From Candidatus Poseidoniaceae archaeon (GTDB lineage Archaea > Thermoplasmatota > Poseidoniia > Poseidoniales > Poseidoniaceae): a stretch of 18,898 nucleotides of DNA. The DNA is taken from NCBI GenBank assembly GCA_028822955.1, contig JAPKCL010000024.1, positions 1 to 18,898 on the forward strand, written 5' to 3'. Positions within the stretch are counted from its first letter, which is position 1. Each line of letters opens with the position of its first letter. The translations under genes were made by a program, and so were the position numbers. Shown one piece after another: positions 15,329 through 18,898 of this stretch. The notes beneath the pieces are model-generated. The model made no database searches, had not been told where the DNA came from, and saw only the letters and a list, made by a program, of their open reading frames with translations.

Positions 15329-17256
15329 CCGAAGAACTGGCGTATCATTGGATGCATTTCCATAGCCTGTTCCTTTTGAATCTGCTCATAGGTTCTCAAA
15401 ATGATACCTACGGCAAGTAAGAGACCGGTTCCTGAAGCATTACCTACCGTTCCGAGTAGGTCGGCACCTGCGGCAAGTAAACCTACGAAAGCACCTGAAA
15501 AGTAGGTGACTGGAGGAATATAGTTTTCGAGAATCTTTTCCAAGATTTTAGGATTCTTACGGAATCCAGGAATTTGCATACCAGTACGTTCAATTTGCTT
15601 TGCAACGTCTTTCGTACCCATATTGGTGGTATCGATCCAAAACTTGGCGAAAACCATAGAACCAACGGTCATGAGAGCTACATAGAAGATGACGTGAACC
15701 ATAATTTGTGTCAAACTATGCCCAAATACATCGCCTTGTTGGTTCAGAACCGGTAGTAACCAGTCATTGACACCATTGACCATGCTCGCATACCATGCAA
15801 ACCCTCCGGAAGCTGTCGTTTGACCCGCTTCATACGTCCCGATATACTGTGAGGCACTCATCCAACCTTCACGCCCAAGAATTGGGGTTTGGGAAAGAGT
15901 AGGGTGGCTCCAGAACAAGAGGGAGAACATGTTGATGTTTGCAAGAAGTGCAGCCATCAAAATAACTGGAATGTTCGATGCATAGACCAAACGGATAGGG
16001 TATTTTCCACGGTGGCCACGGACCTTTCCATGAGTCAATGGCAATTCGAGTTTACTTGATTCTGCAAACGCAACGACAAGGAACACAACTACGGATGAAA
16101 ACAATGCTGCCACAGGATTGACGTGCGTCAGTAAGATCTGTTCGAAACCGTTGTTCGAAATCATTTCACCATTCGTCGCCTCCCTGAACATATAGAAAAT
16201 CATAGGTAAGGTCCCCGATGGTGGGTTCTGGAGTGAATAAGGAACTCCAGAGGTGGTTGGAAGAGGTGAGAGCGTACCAACAAAGGTTGATTGTGCAACA
16301 CCTGCTGCAATGAACAAGGAAATACCTGAACCTATACCCCACTTACTGACTAATTCATCGAGTAAGAACACGAGGTATGAACCAGCAAAGAGTTGAGCTA
16401 CAATAACGAAGTTTGCCCATCCCAAACCGTATGTATCGATAAGGAATTCTTGAGGGTCGAGGAAACCGTATGTTTGAGGAATCGATTCAATTGGAATCAT
16501 AATGAGAACCAAAAGTTTCTGAACACCCTGATACATTGCTTTGTCATCAGAGTTGCTGAGATCAAGTCGTATGATTTTAGCACCTGCAAATAATTGCATG
16601 ATAATGGAACCAGTAACAATCGGTCCAATACCCAAGTGCATGATGGTTCCAGATGCACCAGCCATGATGGAACGGAAACCACTGAACAAGTCGAGTGCTT
16701 GACCAGAGAGACCGTACAACATGACATTGGTCATAGCGAAGTAGATGATGAGAACGAAGGTTGTAGTCCACATCTTTTCGTTGAAACGAACGTGACGTTC
16801 TGGCTTCGTGATTGTTGGATAGACATCGACGAATCGACGAAGAGCGTAGAGACGACTGCTGTCATCTCCGCCCCACATGAAACATGTGAGGATTGCTGCA
16901 GCACCAAAACCAAGTAAACAGATACCGACAAGGAAGAATCCTACACCTTCGTCATACCCGCCCCATGCTGATGGGCGGACATACCAGGCAGCAAATCCAA
17001 GCATTGCAAGCCATCCGAGTAGTTTGCCATAGCGGCCAACAACCGGCATAGTTTTCATACCCTCTGGCATATCAATCTTGAGACACGCCAAAAGATAACC
17101 AACATAAATTATAGAGAAAACCAGACCGAATACTGCTGCTTCACCAGCAATAGTATCCATACCCGCTTCAAGATCGTCAGAAACCCAATACACAAGAAGT
17201 CCCCAATAGAGAAGACCTGTAACGGCTACTGCTAGTGGCATTGGCTTATGTTTCAT
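15319..17256 (-). CDS. secY: Protein translocase subunit SecY with N-terminal four-helix extension
   Basis: The 645-residue protein contains a full SecY core from about residue 143: V-Y-P-T-I-T-K-P-E-R...W-T-T-T-F-V-L-I-I-Y-F, then G-I-G-P-I-V-T-G-S-I-I-M-Q-L (209-222), L-L-D-E-L-V-S-K-W-G-I-G-S-G-I-S, and the cytoplasmic loops with K-L-E-L-P and G-M-Q-I-P-G-F-R. It forms the protein-conducting channel of the cell membrane, together with SecE and Sec-beta. Typical archaeal SecY has about 450-500 residues. Here about 140 residues precede the core and carry four further predicted helices (about 8-26, 40-59, 76-93 and 105-127). The ATG at 17256 has AAGGAGG (17264-17270) seven bases upstream and follows the L15 stop by 28 bases, as usual for the spc-type cluster. 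Confidence 0.95.
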   Translation of the reverse strand: MKHKPMPLAVAVTGLLYWGLLVYWVSDDLEAGMDTIAGEAAVFGLVFSIIYVGYLLACLKIDMPEGMKTMPVVGRYGKLLGWLAMLGFAAWYVRPSAWGGYDEGVGFFLVGICLLGFGAAAILTCFMWGGDDSSRLYALRRFVDVYPTITKPERHVRFNEKMWTTTFVLIIYFAMTNVMLYGLSGQALDLFSGFRSIMAGASGTIMHLGIGPIVTGSIIMQLFAGAKIIRLDLSNSDDKAMYQGVQKLLVLIMIPIESIPQTYGFLDPQEFLIDTYGLGWANFVIVAQLFAGSYLVFLLDELVSKWGIGSGISLFIAAGVAQSTFVGTLSPLPTTSGVPYSLQNPPSGTLPMIFYMFREATNGEMISNNGFEQILLTHVNPVAALFSSVVVFLVVAFAESSKLELPLTHGKVRGHRGKYPIRLVYASNIPVILMAALLANINMFSLLFWSHPTLSQTPILGREGWMSASQYIGTYEAGQTTASGGFAWYASMVNGVNDWLLPVLNQQGDVFGHSLTQIMVHVIFYVALMTVGSMVFAKFWIDTTNMGTKDVAKQIERTGMQIPGFRKNPKILEKILENYIPPVTYFSGAFVGLLAAGADLLGTVGNASGTGLLLAVGIILRTYEQIQKEQAMEMHPMIRQFFGAD

Positions 17257-17263
17257 TGTAATT

Positions 17264-17270
17264 CCTCCTT
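17264..17270 (-). promoter_or_regulatory. Shine-Dalgarno site of secY
   Basis: AAGGAGG on the minus strand, seven bases before the ATG at 17256. It fixes the start and therefore shows that the N-terminal extension is translated. Confidence 0.75.
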
Positions 17271-17284
17271 ATGCGATTAGGGAT

Positions 17285-17701
17285 TCAGTCTTCGTCCCTT
17301 TGGTCATCGTTACCGACATCGATGCTTCCACCTGCGGCTTCAATCTTTTCAATTGCTCGGGCGCTTGCTTCTTGAACAACCACATTTAGAGCAGAGTTAA
17401 TTCGGCCGCTACCGAGAATCTTATCGATTCCAAGTTCAGTCAAATCAATAGTATCACTACCATTTGCCATGTCTTCAAGTTGGCTGACGTTCACAGTAAC
17501 GTAAACAGTACGGAGTGTCGGATGACGGTTGAAACCGTGCATACCCCAATGGTTTGGCATGTACTTGATACGGGTCATGACACGGTGCTTGTTAATTCCT
17601 GCAAGTCCACGTCCACCACGCTTACCAGCACCACGGCCAGCTTTCTTTCCACGTCCATGATAACGGTTTCGTCCACGATGTTTGTTTGCTTTTGTACCCA
17701 T
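17285..17701 (-). CDS. rpl15: Large ribosomal subunit protein uL15 (archaeal L15)
   Basis: The 138-residue protein starts M-G-T-K-A-N-K-H-R-G-R-N-R-Y-H-G-R-G, followed by the Gly/Arg/Lys-rich segment K-K-A-G-R-G-A-G-K-R-G-G-R-G typical of uL15, and has the C-terminal globular part with V-N-V-S-Q-L and G-x-G-R-I...A-S-A-R-A-I-E-K-I-E-A-A-G-G. It binds 23S rRNA in the large subunit. Three starts are possible (GTG 17710, ATG 17704, ATG 17701). GAGGTGA at 17707-17713, overlapping the L30 stop, has normal spacing (5 bases) only to 17701. An acidic tail D-D-Q-R-D-E-D ends the protein. Confidence 0.95.
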   Translation of the reverse strand: MGTKANKHRGRNRYHGRGKKAGRGAGKRGGRGLAGINKHRVMTRIKYMPNHWGMHGFNRHPTLRTVYVTVNVSQLEDMANGSDTIDLTELGIDKILGSGRINSALNVVVQEASARAIEKIEAAGGSIDVGNDDQRDED

Positions 17702-17711
17702 CATAATCACC

Positions 17712-18182
17712 TCAAATCATACGCTCAACGAGCGCACCTATTTCACTTCCTCGAGAACCGAGTGCTCCACCTACGACGAAGGAGCGCTTGATTCCGCCCC
17801 ATCCTTTTGCACCGCGAGGTGGGTGAAGACGGAAAACTCTCTTTAGGTCAGGGATTGCCTTGACCGTTGATTCATCAGCAGCAATAGCCTTAGCGAAAGC
17901 GCTAATGTCAGTGTAGTCGGTATGTTCAGCGACAAGAGCGTCCGTCAAAGGAGCGTCACCGACCATACGGCCACGACCTGAAAGCATCATTTCGACAAGT
18001 TCTGGAGTAGCTTCTCCCCAAGTGATGTAATCCTTGGCCTTTTGAAGCATACCACGGTATTGTTCATTCTCTGGAATGATCACTGCGTGATTCACCTTTG
18101 TCAAGTTCATGTGCAACATTGTATCTTTGATACGGCGTTCAACACCAACGTTACTTCGTGCTCTTACGACAATCCAACTCAT
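17712..18182 (-). CDS. rpl30: Large ribosomal subunit protein uL30 (archaeal L30/L7e type)
   Basis: The 156-residue length is typical of the archaeal/eukaryotic form, unlike the roughly 60-residue bacterial L30. It begins W-I-V-V-R-A-R-S and has V-E-R-R-I-K-D-T-M-L-H-M-N-L-T-K-V-N-H-A-V-I-I, then G-M-L-Q-K-A-K-D-Y-I-T-W-G-E, and the C-terminal F-R-L-H-P-P-R-G-x-K-G-W-G-G-I-K-R. The ATG overlaps the S5 stop in an ATGA, showing tight coupling. Confidence 0.96.
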   Translation of the reverse strand: MSWIVVRARSNVGVERRIKDTMLHMNLTKVNHAVIIPENEQYRGMLQKAKDYITWGEATPELVEMMLSGRGRMVGDAPLTDALVAEHTDYTDISAFAKAIAADESTVKAIPDLKRVFRLHPPRGAKGWGGIKRSFVVGGALGSRGSEIGALVERMI

Positions 18183-18898
18183 TCTAATAGCCTCCCTTTG
18201 TGAATAAACAATCGCTCTTTCGATTCTTCTGAAACACGGGTAGTGTTCATGTTCTGAAGAGCGTTGAATGTAGCACCAGCGAAGTTGATGGTGGTTCGAG
18301 TTTGGCCTTTGGTTTGAGAGAGAACGTCAGAAACACCCGCAAGGTCAAGAACACGCTTGCCAGTTTCTCCGATAACCAATCCCTTACCCTTTGCAGCAGG
18401 CATGAGTGTAACTCGAGTTGAAGCTGCACGACCATTTGTTTTGAATGGAATCGAAGTTCCAGGTCCTGCAGATGATTCCCAAGAGCCGTTACCACGTTGA
18501 ACTGCGATAAGGTTGAGTTTGGCAGCCATAATCGCCTTGCGAATTGCAGCAGCGACTTCCTTTGCCTTACCCATTCCTAGACCAACATAGCCATCTCGGT
18601 TTCCGACACAAGCCATAACATTGAAGCGAACACGTCGTCCACTGTCAGTCATTCGTTGAACCATGTTCACCTTGATAACGTCGTCTTCAAGATTAGGAAT
18701 CAATGCATCGATAATTTCAACTTCACGGATTGGAAGCCCGGTAGCGAGTGCTTGTTCATAGGTCAAAACTTTACCAGCCATGACCATCTGACCCAATCGA
18801 GTCTTAGGAACCCACTTTCGGAGGCCCGACATTGGATCGTCAGTCTTGCGTCGACGTGGACGACCGCTTGGAGTTTCTTCAACTTCTTCAGGTGCAAG
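18179..18898 (-). CDS. rps5: Small ribosomal subunit protein uS5, 5' end beyond the window
   Basis: The visible 239 codons contain the S5 double-stranded RNA-binding-like domain (V-N-M-V-Q-R-M-T-D-S-G-R-R-V-R-F-N-V-M-A-C-V-G-N-R-D-G-Y-V-G-L-G-M-G-K-A-K-E-V), split here by positions about 18565-18675, and the C-terminal domain with G-P-G-T-S-I-P-F and K-G-K-G-L-V-I-G-E-T-G-K. uS5 acts in decoding fidelity in the small subunit. An ATG at 18832 starts the conserved part W-V-P-K-T-R-L-G, but the frame stays open for 22 more codons to the edge. These encode an acidic then basic stretch (E-E-V-E-E then R-P-R-R-R-K), typical of a charged N-terminal extension, so the true start is probably outside. 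Confidence 0.94.
   Translation of the reverse strand, partial: LAPEEVEETPSGRPRRRKTDDPMSGLRKWVPKTRLGQMVMAGKVLTYEQALATGLPIREVEIIDALIPNLEDDVIKVNMVQRMTDSGRRVRFNVMACVGNRDGYVGLGMGKAKEVAAAIRKAIMAAKLNLIAVQRGNGSWESSAGPGTSIPFKTNGRAASTRVTLMPAAKGKGLVIGETGKRVLDLAGVSDVLSQTKGQTRTTINFAGATFNALQNMNTTRVSEESKERLFIHKGRLLE

Overview
The window looks like an archaeal chromosome fragment, most likely a marine Thermoplasmatota archaeon of the Marine Group II (Candidatus Poseidoniales) kind. Direct evidence: a 16S rRNA gene carrying the archaeal 915-region signature, an archaeal-order S5-L30-L15-SecY run with an archaeal-type L30, and AT-rich TATA boxes 26-33 bases upstream of several start codons, some of which imply leaderless transcripts. 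The 16S gene has no 23S or 5S behind it and is followed at once by a strong hairpin plus T-run, as expected where rRNA genes are unlinked (known for Thermoplasmatota). The lineage assignment is inference; no database search was possible.

Layout (everything is on the minus strand except an NAD kinase). 1-5237, transcribed leftward: thiolase, a two-module MMPL/RND exporter, an ABA4-like (DUF4281) membrane protein and a DUF2071 protein cut by the window edge. The exporter has its own TATA box and overlaps the ABA4-like gene by ATGA. A lipid or isoprenoid theme is plausible but unproven. 5268-8056: two tandem 457-residue membrane proteins with a GIDE/BAM-like domain and no RING. 8111-8599: YjbQ. 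8617-9228: a Gln-rich four-helix membrane protein, divergent from an NADK2-like NAD kinase (9334-10215, plus strand). 10224-11138: two small paralogous membrane proteins sharing an H-T-G...H-N-H-Y-H motif. 11274-12739: 16S rRNA. 12740-13146: gene-free except for a G+C-rich, highly foldable stretch that may be an unrecognised structured RNA. 13147-15009: a membrane-anchored protein with Asp-rich calcium-type repeats and a transglutaminase-like domain. 15010-15318: non-coding, with a promoter and two diverged copies of a hairpin element. 15319-18898: SecY with an extra four-helix N-terminal domain, then L15, L30 and S5, an expression unit with ATGA overlap or short gaps and clear Shine-Dalgarno sites.

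The least explained part is the 5268-11138 cluster of membrane proteins of unknown function. Two of its transcription units (first GIDE-like gene and the 147-residue protein) share nearly identical promoter and leader blocks, suggesting co-regulation. Other items worth a second look are the enlarged SecY, the foldable intergenic stretch upstream of 16S, the paired hairpin repeats after secY, and a perfect inverted repeat at the left end that may be an assembly fold-back.
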